From: Fidelibacterota bacterium
GTDB taxonomy: Bacteria > Marinisomatota > Marinisomatia > Marinisomatales > TCS55
Assembly: GCA_002717765.1 (NCBI GenBank)
Contig: PBCB01000016.1
Span: forward strand, 44,060 to 52,713
DNA: 8,654 nucleotides
Reading direction: 5' to 3'
In this document: positions 1 through 6,675 of the stretch, piece by piece
Position numbering within the stretch: the first letter of the stretch is position 1
Layout of the letters: each line of letters begins with the position of its first letter
Notes under the pieces: model-generated
What the model was told of the DNA's origin: nothing
Databases searched by the model: none
Seen by the model: the letters and a program-made list of their open reading frames with translations, nothing else
Made by a program: the position numbers and the translations under genes

Positions 1-24
1 TCAAGAAAAAGATAAATTGGCATT

Positions 25-3000
25 ATGATTATTAATTTAATTAATAAAATTTTTGGGACACGATCTGATCGCGAGATAAAATTGCTCTACCCAATAGTTG
101 ATGAAGTAAATCAATTGGCTGAAAAATTAAAAAATAAATCCGATGATGAAATAAGACAGCGCACTAAAGAATTAATGGATGAAATTCTCACTGCACGAAA
201 AGAAGCGGAGGCTAAAGCTAAAGATGAAATTAGCGATAAAGAGGAAGCGAGAAAGTTTGTTTTACTTAGTGAGCATAAAAAACTTGATTCTATCTTACCT
301 GAAGCCTTTTCTATGGTTAAAGAAACCTGTAGAAGGATGTGTGGGACAAGCTGGAGTGTTGTTGGTCGTGAACTGAGTTGGGATATGGTACCTTATGATG
401 TTCAAATCATAGGAGGTATCATTTTGCATCGTGGGAATGTTGCAGAAATGAAAACTGGTGAAGGAAAAACTCTGGTCGCAGCTTTCCCAATATTTTTAAA
501 TGCCCTTACAGGTAGAGGGGTACATTTAATTACAGTAAATGATTATTTAGCTCAAAGAGATGCGGAATGGATGGGTGAGGTTTATAAACGTCTGGGGTTG
601 ACCGTGGGATTCATTCTTAACAATATGTCACCCGATGAAAGAAGAAAAAACTATAATTGTAATATTACCTATGGTACAAATAACGAATTTGGCTTTGATT
701 ATTTGAGAGATAATATGTCCCTGCAAAAAGAAGATCAGGTTCAGCGCGAATATGCTTATGCGATTGTTGATGAAGTTGATTCAGTATTAATTGATGAAGC
801 AAGAACTCCATTAATTATTTCAGGTGCAGTTGACGCTCCTGTTGATACAACATTTAGTGAATTGAAACCCCTTGTTCAAAATTTAGTACGAAAACAAAAT
901 GAATTAGTTGCTCAAATTGTTAAAGAAGCCCAGTTATTAATCGATGAAAATAAAGACAGTGAAGCTGGATACAAGTTACTACAGGCCCTAAGAGGAGCTC
1001 CAAAGCATCCCCGGGTAATGAAAATTTTTCAAGAGTCAGGCACAAAAAAACTTGCCCATCAGGTCGAATCTGAGTTTATGAGAGATAAAAAACTTCATGA
1101 AGTTGATGATGATTTATATTATAGTATCGATGAAAAAACCCATGTTATTGATATAACCGATAAGGGAAGAAATGTTTTAGCCCCAAATAAACCAGAGGTA
1201 TTTATTATTCCAGACCTTGGCGAGATTTTACATGATATTGACACTAATGAAGCACTCACCAAAATAGAAAAAGATAAAGATAAAGAATCTGCCTATCAAA
1301 CCCACGCTGAAAGATCAGGAAAAATTCATAATATGAGCCAGCTATTACGCGCATATACACTTTATGAGAAAGACGTAGAATATGTTGTGCAAGATAGCAA
1401 GGTTCAAATTGTTGATGAATTTACCGGTAGGGTATTATCAGGTAGAAGATATAGTGATGGCTTGCATCAGGCATTGGAAACAAAAGAAAATGTAAAGGTA
1501 GAGCGCGAAACTCAGACTTTAGCAACAATTACTATCCAAAATTATTTTAGAATGTATGATAAGTTAGCTGGAATGACTGGTACAGCTGAAACCGAAGCTG
1601 AAGAGTTTGGATCGATCTATAATTTAGAAGTTGTCGTGATACCTACGCATCAACCTGTAATTCGCGATGATCGTAATGATTTAATCTATAAGACTAAAAG
1701 AGAGAAGTATAATGCTGTCGTAGAAGAGATTGCTTTAAGGTCTAACGAAGGACAGCCAACCTTGGTTGGTACCATCTCTGTTGAAGCTTCTGAATTATTA
1801 TCTAGAATGTTAAAACGGAAAGGAATCCCCCATAATGTATTAAATGCCAAACAGCACCAAAGTGAAGCAGAAATCGTTGCAAGGGCAGGTCAAAAAGGAG
1901 CTGTAACAATAGCAACCAATATGGCGGGTCGCGGGACAGATATCAAATTAGGACAGGGAGTTAAAGACCTTGGTGGATTACATATCATTGGAACTGAAAG
2001 GCATGAATCAAGAAGGATTGATCTGCAGCTTAGAGGAAGATCTGGGCGACAAGGCGATGCCGGTTCAAGTGTTTTTTATTTATCTCTTGAAGATGACTTA
2101 ATGAGATTATTTAACAGTGAGAGAATTGCAGCTGTGATGGATCGACTTGGAGCTGAAGAAGGAGAAGTTATAACTGCAAAGATGGTTACCAGGGCTATTG
2201 AGAATGCGCAGAAAAAAGTTGAGCAAAGGAATTTTGGTATCAGAAAGCATTTATTAGAATATGATGATGTGATGAACCAACAACGGCAAGTAGTCTATAA
2301 TATTAGAAAACATGCATTAAATGATAATGATATTTCAGAAATCATTGATGATATGATCACCGATTTTGTTGAAGATGAGCTTGAAAAGCTAGAAGAAACA
2401 AATGTTCAAAATTGGGATTGGAGCAATTTAAAGCAAAATATTTCTTCGCATTTATTAGTTGATGTAAGCTTGGAAGCTGTTCAAGAACATATTGATAGCG
2501 ATGATGTTGGGATTGATGATGTAAAAAATTACATTACCAGCAAGGCAAGCGAGGTGTATTCTACTAGAGAATCTCTTATTGAGCCTGATATATTGAGAGG
2601 TTTCGAAAAGTTTATTTCCTTACGTACTATAGATGAAAAATGGAAAGATCACTTATATGCGATGGATCAGCTACGAGAAGGAATTAATCTAAGAGCCTAC
2701 GGTCAGAAAAATCCACTTCTTGAATACAAATCAGAAGGATTTCAAATGTTTCAGCAGATGATGGTTGATACGACATCGGATACGGTTAAGCGTCTTTATA
2801 GGACTCAAATACAAGGTATCGATTCAAGGCCAAGTAATCTTAGAGATAATACTTCAAATATTCAGGTAAGACATGATGAATCGCAGGGAATGGGGCTTAA
2901 TACCCCGTCATTGCAAGAGCAAGCCGCTAATTCATCCGGTGCACTGAAATCACCAGTTAAGGTAGATGAAAAAATAGGAAGAAATGAAAAAATTAAATTA

Positions 3001-3081
3001 GTAAGTCCAAGCGGAAAACAAATTGAAGTGAAATTCAAAAAGCTTCAGCATTATTTAAATCAAGGCTATACAAAGGTATAA
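25..3081 (+). CDS. secA: SecA, preprotein translocase ATPase
   Basis: SecA is the cytoplasmic ATPase that drives unfolded preproteins through the SecYEG channel. All hallmark motifs are visible in the 1018 residues: Walker A MKTGEGKT at 142-149, the DEVD box at 249-252, IDEARTPLIISG at 256-267, MTGTAETE at 517-524, TNMAGRGTDI at 631-640, the arginine-finger motif QLRGRSGRQGD at 668-678, and the helical scaffold/wing segment around EKWKDHLYAMDQLREG at 871-886. It is longer than E. coli SecA (about 900 residues), mainly through extra sequence near 105-122, 270-360 and 400-435, an FCB-like pattern. The C-terminus keeps a GRN anchor (985-987) but lacks the usual CxCxSG...CH zinc-binding tail. The start is secure because an in-frame TAA lies at 13-15 and no other start falls between. 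There is no clear Shine-Dalgarno sequence. The next gene begins five bases after the stop. Confidence 0.98.
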   Translation: MIINLINKIFGTRSDREIKLLYPIVDEVNQLAEKLKNKSDDEIRQRTKELMDEILTARKEAEAKAKDEISDKEEARKFVLLSEHKKLDSILPEAFSMVKETCRRMCGTSWSVVGRELSWDMVPYDVQIIGGIILHRGNVAEMKTGEGKTLVAAFPIFLNALTGRGVHLITVNDYLAQRDAEWMGEVYKRLGLTVGFILNNMSPDERRKNYNCNITYGTNNEFGFDYLRDNMSLQKEDQVQREYAYAIVDEVDSVLIDEARTPLIISGAVDAPVDTTFSELKPLVQNLVRKQNELVAQIVKEAQLLIDENKDSEAGYKLLQALRGAPKHPRVMKIFQESGTKKLAHQVESEFMRDKKLHEVDDDLYYSIDEKTHVIDITDKGRNVLAPNKPEVFIIPDLGEILHDIDTNEALTKIEKDKDKESAYQTHAERSGKIHNMSQLLRAYTLYEKDVEYVVQDSKVQIVDEFTGRVLSGRRYSDGLHQALETKENVKVERETQTLATITIQNYFRMYDKLAGMTGTAETEAEEFGSIYNLEVVVIPTHQPVIRDDRNDLIYKTKREKYNAVVEEIALRSNEGQPTLVGTISVEASELLSRMLKRKGIPHNVLNAKQHQSEAEIVARAGQKGAVTIATNMAGRGTDIKLGQGVKDLGGLHIIGTERHESRRIDLQLRGRSGRQGDAGSSVFYLSLEDDLMRLFNSERIAAVMDRLGAEEGEVITAKMVTRAIENAQKKVEQRNFGIRKHLLEYDDVMNQQRQVVYNIRKHALNDNDISEIIDDMITDFVEDELEKLEETNVQNWDWSNLKQNISSHLLVDVSLEAVQEHIDSDDVGIDDVKNYITSKASEVYSTRESLIEPDILRGFEKFISLRTIDEKWKDHLYAMDQLREGINLRAYGQKNPLLEYKSEGFQMFQQMMVDTTSDTVKRLYRTQIQGIDSRPSNLRDNTSNIQVRHDESQGMGLNTPSLQEQAANSSGALKSPVKVDEKIGRNEKIKLVSPSGKQIEVKFKKLQHYLNQGYTKV

Positions 3082-3086
3082 AAATT

Positions 3087-4256
3087 ATGTCTAAAAAGTC
3101 AAAATGGGGCTTTGCAACAAAATCAATCCATATTGGAAATAAGGCCAATAAGGAACATGGTTCTGTAGCCCCCCCAATTCATTTAACATCAACCTTTAAG
3201 CAGGATGGCGTAGGTCAAAATCGCGGTCATGATTATTCACGCGTTTCTAACCCCACGCGTAGTCGACTAGAAGAAAACCTTGCTGCGCTTGAAGGTTCAA
3301 ATTATGCAGTATGTTATAGTTCGGGAATGGCTGCTACAACAGCGCTTTTCCAATTATTTGATAAAGATGATCATATATTAGTTTCAAGAAATACTTATGG
3401 TGGTACATATCGAATGGCAATGAATGTCTTGAGTCGCCAAGGCATAGATTTTGAATGGATAGATACTAGAGACCCTCAGAATATTAATAAAAGAATTAAA
3501 GAAAACACAAAACTTGTTCATGTTGAGAGCCCAACCAATCCTCTTCTTGAGTTATGTGATATTGAGGAAACAGCAAAAATTTGTAAAAGCAAGAATGTCC
3601 TGCTAAGCGTTGACAATACATTCATGAGTCCATATGGTCAAAGGCCACTTGAGATTGGTGCGGATATTGCGATGCAGAGTTCAACAAAATCATTGTCTGG
3701 ACACTCAGATATTCTTGGAGGCGTATTGACAACTAATGATGATGAATTGCATGAGCGATTGCAATTTATGCTTAAGGCAACCGGTGGCGTTCCTAGTCCT
3801 TTTGATAATTGGATTACTCTTAGGTCAACTAAGACTTTAGCGCTTCGTTATCAGAAAGCATCAGATAATGCCCTTGAACTTGCAAAGTGGCTATCGACTC
3901 TTACAAATATTCATAAAACTATTTATCCGGGACTGAAATCTCATCCTCAGCATGATATAGCGACTAAACAACAATTGAGCCCTAATGGCGATGTAGTGTA
4001 CGGAGCCATGCTTTCAATTGATGTTGGAAACGTCAATACTAGAGATGAATTTTTAAAGAAAATTGAAATTTTCCAATTGGCTGAAAGCTTAGGGAGTGTA
4101 GAGAGTTTAGTTTGCATACCTTACTTTATGACGCATGCTGCGGTTCCAGAGAGCACTAAATTAGAGATGGGAATCACTGAATCCCTAATTCGCCTTTCTA
4201 TTGGTATTGAAGATTTCAGTGATCTTAGAACAGATTTAGCTGACGCACTAAGTTAA
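3087..4256 (+). CDS. Trans-sulfuration PLP enzyme (cystathionine gamma-synthase/gamma-lyase type)
   Basis: This 389-residue protein belongs to the Cys/Met metabolism PLP-dependent family, fold type I, which makes or cleaves cystathionine in methionine and cysteine metabolism in the cytoplasm. Visible active-site elements are YSRVSNPTR at 50-58 (Tyr50 and Arg52 contact PLP phosphate of the partner subunit), Tyr104 stacking on PLP, Asp176 in SVDNTF, the Schiff-base lysine Lys201 in SSTKSLSGHSD, and Arg369 in LIRLSIGIED for the substrate carboxylate. Glu333 in LAESLG sits 36 residues before Arg369, as do Glu339 of human gamma-lyase and Glu325 of E. coli gamma-synthase. That argues against beta-lyase. 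Asp49 before Tyr50 resembles E. coli gamma-synthase, but synthase, gamma-lyase and O-acetylhomoserine-type activities cannot be told apart reliably from sequence. Length is normal for the family. It follows secA by five bases, with a weak AAAGG at 3072-3076, so co-transcription is likely although no functional link to SecA is evident. Confidence 0.93.
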   Translation: MSKKSKWGFATKSIHIGNKANKEHGSVAPPIHLTSTFKQDGVGQNRGHDYSRVSNPTRSRLEENLAALEGSNYAVCYSSGMAATTALFQLFDKDDHILVSRNTYGGTYRMAMNVLSRQGIDFEWIDTRDPQNINKRIKENTKLVHVESPTNPLLELCDIEETAKICKSKNVLLSVDNTFMSPYGQRPLEIGADIAMQSSTKSLSGHSDILGGVLTTNDDELHERLQFMLKATGGVPSPFDNWITLRSTKTLALRYQKASDNALELAKWLSTLTNIHKTIYPGLKSHPQHDIATKQQLSPNGDVVYGAMLSIDVGNVNTRDEFLKKIEIFQLAESLGSVESLVCIPYFMTHAAVPESTKLEMGITESLIRLSIGIEDFSDLRTDLADALS

Positions 4257-4285
4257 AGAAATAAACTACTTAACTATTTCTTTAA
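4253..4285 (+). terminator. A+T-rich inverted repeat overlapping the stop codon; probable transcript-end hairpin
   Basis: A perfect 11-base inverted repeat, TTAAAGAAATA at 4253-4263 and TATTTCTTTAA at 4275-4285, encloses an 11-base loop. The left arm includes the TAA stop codon (4254-4256) of the trans-sulfuration gene. Its position just before a tRNA gene fits a terminator or mRNA 3'-end hairpin for the secA-containing unit. The stem has only one G-C pair and no run of T follows, so it is not a classical intrinsic terminator. Confidence 0.4.
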
Positions 4286-4307
4286 GCTGGTCAAACTTCG
4301 TAATTTA

Positions 4308-4330
4308 TATAATTCAATACAGGATATAAA
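4308..4330 (+). promoter_or_regulatory. Candidate -10 boxes upstream of tRNA-Leu
   Basis: The 84-base gap before the tRNA contains TATAAT at 4308-4313 and TATAAA at 4325-4330. Either could be a -10 element giving a short leader of about 4 to 20 bases before the tRNA 5' end at 4341. No convincing -35 hexamer sits 16 to 18 bases upstream of either, and such A+T-rich DNA produces these hexamers by chance. A promoter is nevertheless expected here if the inverted repeat just upstream ends the previous transcript. Confidence 0.3.
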
Positions 4331-4340
4331 ATTAATGTAA

Positions 4341-4422
4341 GCCGCGGTGGTGGAATTGGTAGACACGCTGGTCTTAGGAACCAGTGCCTTATGGCGTGAA
4401 GGTTCGAGTCCTTTCCGCGGCA
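4341..4422 (+). tRNA. tRNA-Leu (anticodon UAG)
   Basis: A complete class II cloverleaf can be folded by eye. The acceptor stem GCCGCGG (4341-4347) pairs perfectly with CCGCGGC (4415-4421), with discriminator A at 4422, as leucine tRNAs require. The anticodon stem CTGGT/ACCAG (4368-4372/4380-4384) holds the loop CTTAGGA with anticodon TAG at 4375-4377, reading CUA and related CUN codons. A long variable arm (4385-4397) contains a GCC/GGC stem, and the T arm is GAAGG-TTCGAGT-CCTTT (4398-4414). The 3' CCA is not encoded (CTT follows the discriminator), so it must be added after transcription. The next protein gene starts 15 bases downstream. Confidence 0.97.
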
Positions 4423-4437
4423 CTTTGAATTATTGTT

Positions 4438-5295
4438 ATGCACGAATCTCAATCTGAAGAAAAATCAATTCTCAAGGTAGTTATTCATAGTTTTTTTGTT
4501 GTCCCATTGGTTATTGCAATTTTTGCTGTAATAATTTTTTTGGTGATTCGAATAATGACTACTGAGCCAAACTCTGCTCGAGACTATCTTGAGGATGTAA
4601 AAATTGGCGGCACGACCAAAAGATGGCAAGGGGCTTTTGAGCTTTCAAAAATGCTATCAAATCCTAAAATGATACCCAAAGATGATCTTTTTGCTAATGA
4701 ATTGATTGCAACTTTTGAATATTCATCTAATGATAGAGATGAGCGAATTCGCCAGTATCTAGCAATTGCTATGGGAGCAACTAAAGATGAACGCTATGTA
4801 CCAACTTTGATTGATGCGATACAAAGCTCTGATATAGGCGTTGTTCAGGCGTGCGCTTTTGCATTAGGAAATATTGGAAGCACTGAAGCCATTGAGCCAT
4901 TAACCGAGCTGCTTGATGAGCCAGATCCGCAAGTTCGCCTTCATAGCGTTATAGCTCTTGGTAAGATTGGCGGGCAAACTGTTGTTCCTTATCTTAAAAA
5001 GATGTTAACAGATATCGAACCCAATGTTAGGTGGGATGCAGCTATAGGATTGGCCAAGCAAAAAGATTCAACCGCAAGAACGATTTTATTAGACCTCTTA
5101 GATAGAAAGTATTTAAATTCATTTCCCAATATAGATGAAAAAGAAAAAGTACAGGTTATCTTGGTTGTAATTAGTGTTTCACATTTTATTCAAAATCAGG
5201 AACTTAAATCTAAATTAGAATTTCTTAAGAATGAGGATTCAAACTTAAAAATTAGAGAAGCTGCTAGAATAGCGCTTGAGAAATATATTATCTAA
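4438..5295 (+). CDS. Membrane-anchored HEAT-repeat protein, first gene of the bc-complex operon
   Basis: This 285-residue protein has one strongly hydrophobic N-terminal segment (about residues 16-38, VIHSFFVVPLVIAIFAVIIF onward) followed by a soluble alpha-helical repeat domain. At least four HEAT/PBS-lyase-like units are visible: around 102-128 (DERIRQYLAIAMG), 133-163 (VVQACAFALGNIGSTEAIEP), 165-194 (QVRLHSVIALGKIGG) and 196-222 (NVRWDAAIGLAKQ), with a last helix pair near 270-284. No catalytic motif or CxxCH haem site is present, so it is probably a protein-binding scaffold. The ATG at 4438 is chosen because an in-frame TGA lies at 4426-4428 and the start leads straight into the membrane anchor. 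No Shine-Dalgarno sequence is seen. It sits 12 bases before the Rieske gene, which suggests a role in assembly, stability or partner docking of the bc complex. That role is inferred from position only. Confidence 0.88.
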   Translation: MHESQSEEKSILKVVIHSFFVVPLVIAIFAVIIFLVIRIMTTEPNSARDYLEDVKIGGTTKRWQGAFELSKMLSNPKMIPKDDLFANELIATFEYSSNDRDERIRQYLAIAMGATKDERYVPTLIDAIQSSDIGVVQACAFALGNIGSTEAIEPLTELLDEPDPQVRLHSVIALGKIGGQTVVPYLKKMLTDIEPNVRWDAAIGLAKQKDSTARTILLDLLDRKYLNSFPNIDEKEKVQVILVVISVSHFIQNQELKSKLEFLKNEDSNLKIREAARIALEKYII

Positions 5296-5307
5296 GTGTT
5301 TACATAG

Positions 5308-5880
5308 ATGTCAGAAAAATCAAACAAAAAAACTTCGACAATAAGCCCAAAGTCTCCACCACCTGCAGCATTGAATAAGGTTGAAAATGAATCTAGTGTA
5401 GATCGCCGTACATTTTTTTCCTGGCTTTCTTTGGGTTGGATTGCATTTGTCGCTGCCACCGGCGGGTTTTTTACTATGATGCTTAGATTCTTTTTTCCTA
5501 ATGTCCTTTTTGAGCCAGTCCAAACATTTAGAGCTGGATACCCTGATGATTATACGGTTGGTGAAGTTGATCTTAGATGGAAAGAAAAATATGGAGTTTG
5601 GATGGTAAGAAATGATGAAGGAATTTATGTATTATCAACCACTTGTACTCATTTGGGTTGTACTCCAAATTGGCAACCTTCTGCAAGAAAATTTAAATGC
5701 CCCTGCCATGGAAGTGGTTTTCGTGTTACTGGTATTCATTTTGAAGGTCCGGCACCAAGGCCTTTAGAAAGATTTAAGATAACTCTTGCAGATGATGGGC
5801 AAATTATTGTTGATAAGACGCAAAAATATCAACAGGAAAAAGGTCAATGGAATGATCCAGAATCATTTTTGAAGGTATAA
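5308..5880 (+). CDS. Rieske [2Fe-2S] iron-sulfur subunit of a cytochrome bc-type complex
   Basis: The 190-residue protein is the high-potential iron-sulfur subunit that takes the first electron from quinol at the Qo site and passes it to a c-type cytochrome. Box I is CTHLGC at 113-118 and box II is CPCHGSG at 131-137. Cys113, His115, Cys131 and His134 should bind the cluster, and Cys118 and Cys133 should form the stabilising disulfide. GPAPRPLERF (147-156) is the family's proline-loop region. The N-terminus has a twin-arginine-like signal, DRRTFFSWLSL at 32-42, leading into a single membrane helix (about 38-60), as in other Tat-exported Rieske proteins that keep their anchor. A short charged tail (170-190) follows the Rieske fold. 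An in-frame TAG at 5305-5307 fixes the ATG. Only one base separates its stop from the cytochrome b start. It is equivalent to qcrA/petC. Confidence 0.96.
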   Translation: MSEKSNKKTSTISPKSPPPAALNKVENESSVDRRTFFSWLSLGWIAFVAATGGFFTMMLRFFFPNVLFEPVQTFRAGYPDDYTVGEVDLRWKEKYGVWMVRNDEGIYVLSTTCTHLGCTPNWQPSARKFKCPCHGSGFRVTGIHFEGPAPRPLERFKITLADDGQIIVDKTQKYQQEKGQWNDPESFLKV

Positions 5881-5881
5881 T

Positions 5882-6670
5882 ATGTCTGATAAGAAAAATA
5901 TATTTGAAAGAATAGCACAAGGGCAAATTTGGAAATCTATATTCCGTGGAGGAGGTACGCCAAAAACCAGACGTCAGCGAATGATGATTGTGCTAAACTC
6001 TGTATTTCTTCATTTGCACCCCGTTCGACTACCTAAGCATGCTGTTAAACTCAAATTCACTTGGTGCATGGGAGGGTTATCATTTTTTATTTTTCTAATT
6101 TTGACAATCTCTGGAATACTTTTGATGTTCTATTATAGGCCCACTATTGAATACGCATATACTGATATTATGGATTTGACTGAACAGGTTCCATTTGGAA
6201 TAATGCGAGAAATTCATAGATGGGGTGCGCATGCTATGGTAATCACTGTGTGGTTGCATATGTTTAGAGTATTTATGACAGGATCATACAAACCGCCAAG
6301 GGAATTCAATTGGGCGGTTGGTGTCATTCTCCTTGTTTTGACATTACTATTAAGTTTTACCGGATACTTACTTCCTTGGGATCAATTAGCAATATGGGCT
6401 ATTGCAGTTGGCTCAAATATGGCAGGAGCAACCCCTTTTCTAGGAGCAGAAGGTCCAGGATCATCATTGCTTGCTATTGGAGATATCAATTTTATTACAA
6501 AGGCAAGTGATGCAAGGTTTGGATTGATTGGCGGTAGATTTTTAGGTGAAGCAACGCTGTTAAGATTTTATGTTCTTCATTGCATAGGTCTACCATTTAT
6601 TATTATGATATTCATGGCTGTTCATTTTTGGAGAATACGTAAAGACGGGGGTATCTCTACTCCAGTTTAA
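5882..6670 (+). CDS. Cytochrome b N-terminal subunit (cytochrome b6-like), haem b carrier
   Basis: This 262-residue membrane protein corresponds to cytochrome b6 or the N-terminal half of cytochrome b, which carries the two b haems that move electrons across the membrane between the Qo and Qi sites. Four helices are seen at about 61-85, 107-134, 143-164 and 230-252. Haem ligands are His112 and His126 (HRWGAHAM and LHMFRVF) and His233 and His248. The last pair is 15 residues apart, as in b6, rather than 14 as in mitochondrial cytochrome b. TGYLLPWDQ at 160-168 is the conserved helix C end. Cys62 in KFTWCMGGLS aligns with Cys35 of b6, which attaches haem c_i. The C-terminus, IRKDGGISTPV, matches the b6 ending. 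Compared with b6, about 20 extra residues lie near 188-212. GAAGG at 5871-5875, six bases before the ATG, is the best ribosome binding site in the operon. Confidence 0.96.
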   Translation: MSDKKNIFERIAQGQIWKSIFRGGGTPKTRRQRMMIVLNSVFLHLHPVRLPKHAVKLKFTWCMGGLSFFIFLILTISGILLMFYYRPTIEYAYTDIMDLTEQVPFGIMREIHRWGAHAMVITVWLHMFRVFMTGSYKPPREFNWAVGVILLVLTLLLSFTGYLLPWDQLAIWAIAVGSNMAGATPFLGAEGPGSSLLAIGDINFITKASDARFGLIGGRFLGEATLLRFYVLHCIGLPFIIMIFMAVHFWRIRKDGGISTPV

Positions 6671-6675
6671 ATGCT

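Noticed and set aside
1..28. Possible 3' end of an upstream gene overlapping the secA start by ATGA (TGA at 26-28)
   Set aside because: Only eight codons are visible and all three frames reach a stop nearby, so no frame can be preferred.
179..376. 65-codon open frame on the + strand inside secA
   Set aside because: It lies wholly within secA in another frame and its lysine-rich translation has no family features.
4083..4115. Suspected loss of the gamma-specific glutamate in the trans-sulfuration enzyme (Cys343 at a position where human gamma-lyase has Glu)
   Set aside because: Counting 36 residues back from the substrate-binding arginine shows that the diagnostic glutamate is Glu333 in LAESLG, which is present.
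4341..4437. tRNA-Leu as an integration site for a mobile element
   Set aside because: No integrase, attachment-site duplication or foreign-looking genes are seen near it, and the flanking genes are housekeeping or respiratory.
5320..5523. 67-codon open frame on the - strand inside the Rieske gene
   Set aside because: It is antisense to a clearly conserved gene and shows no recognisable motif.
6310..6510. 66-codon open frame on the + strand inside the cytochrome b gene
   Set aside because: It is a frame shadow of a conserved cytochrome b region with no features of its own.
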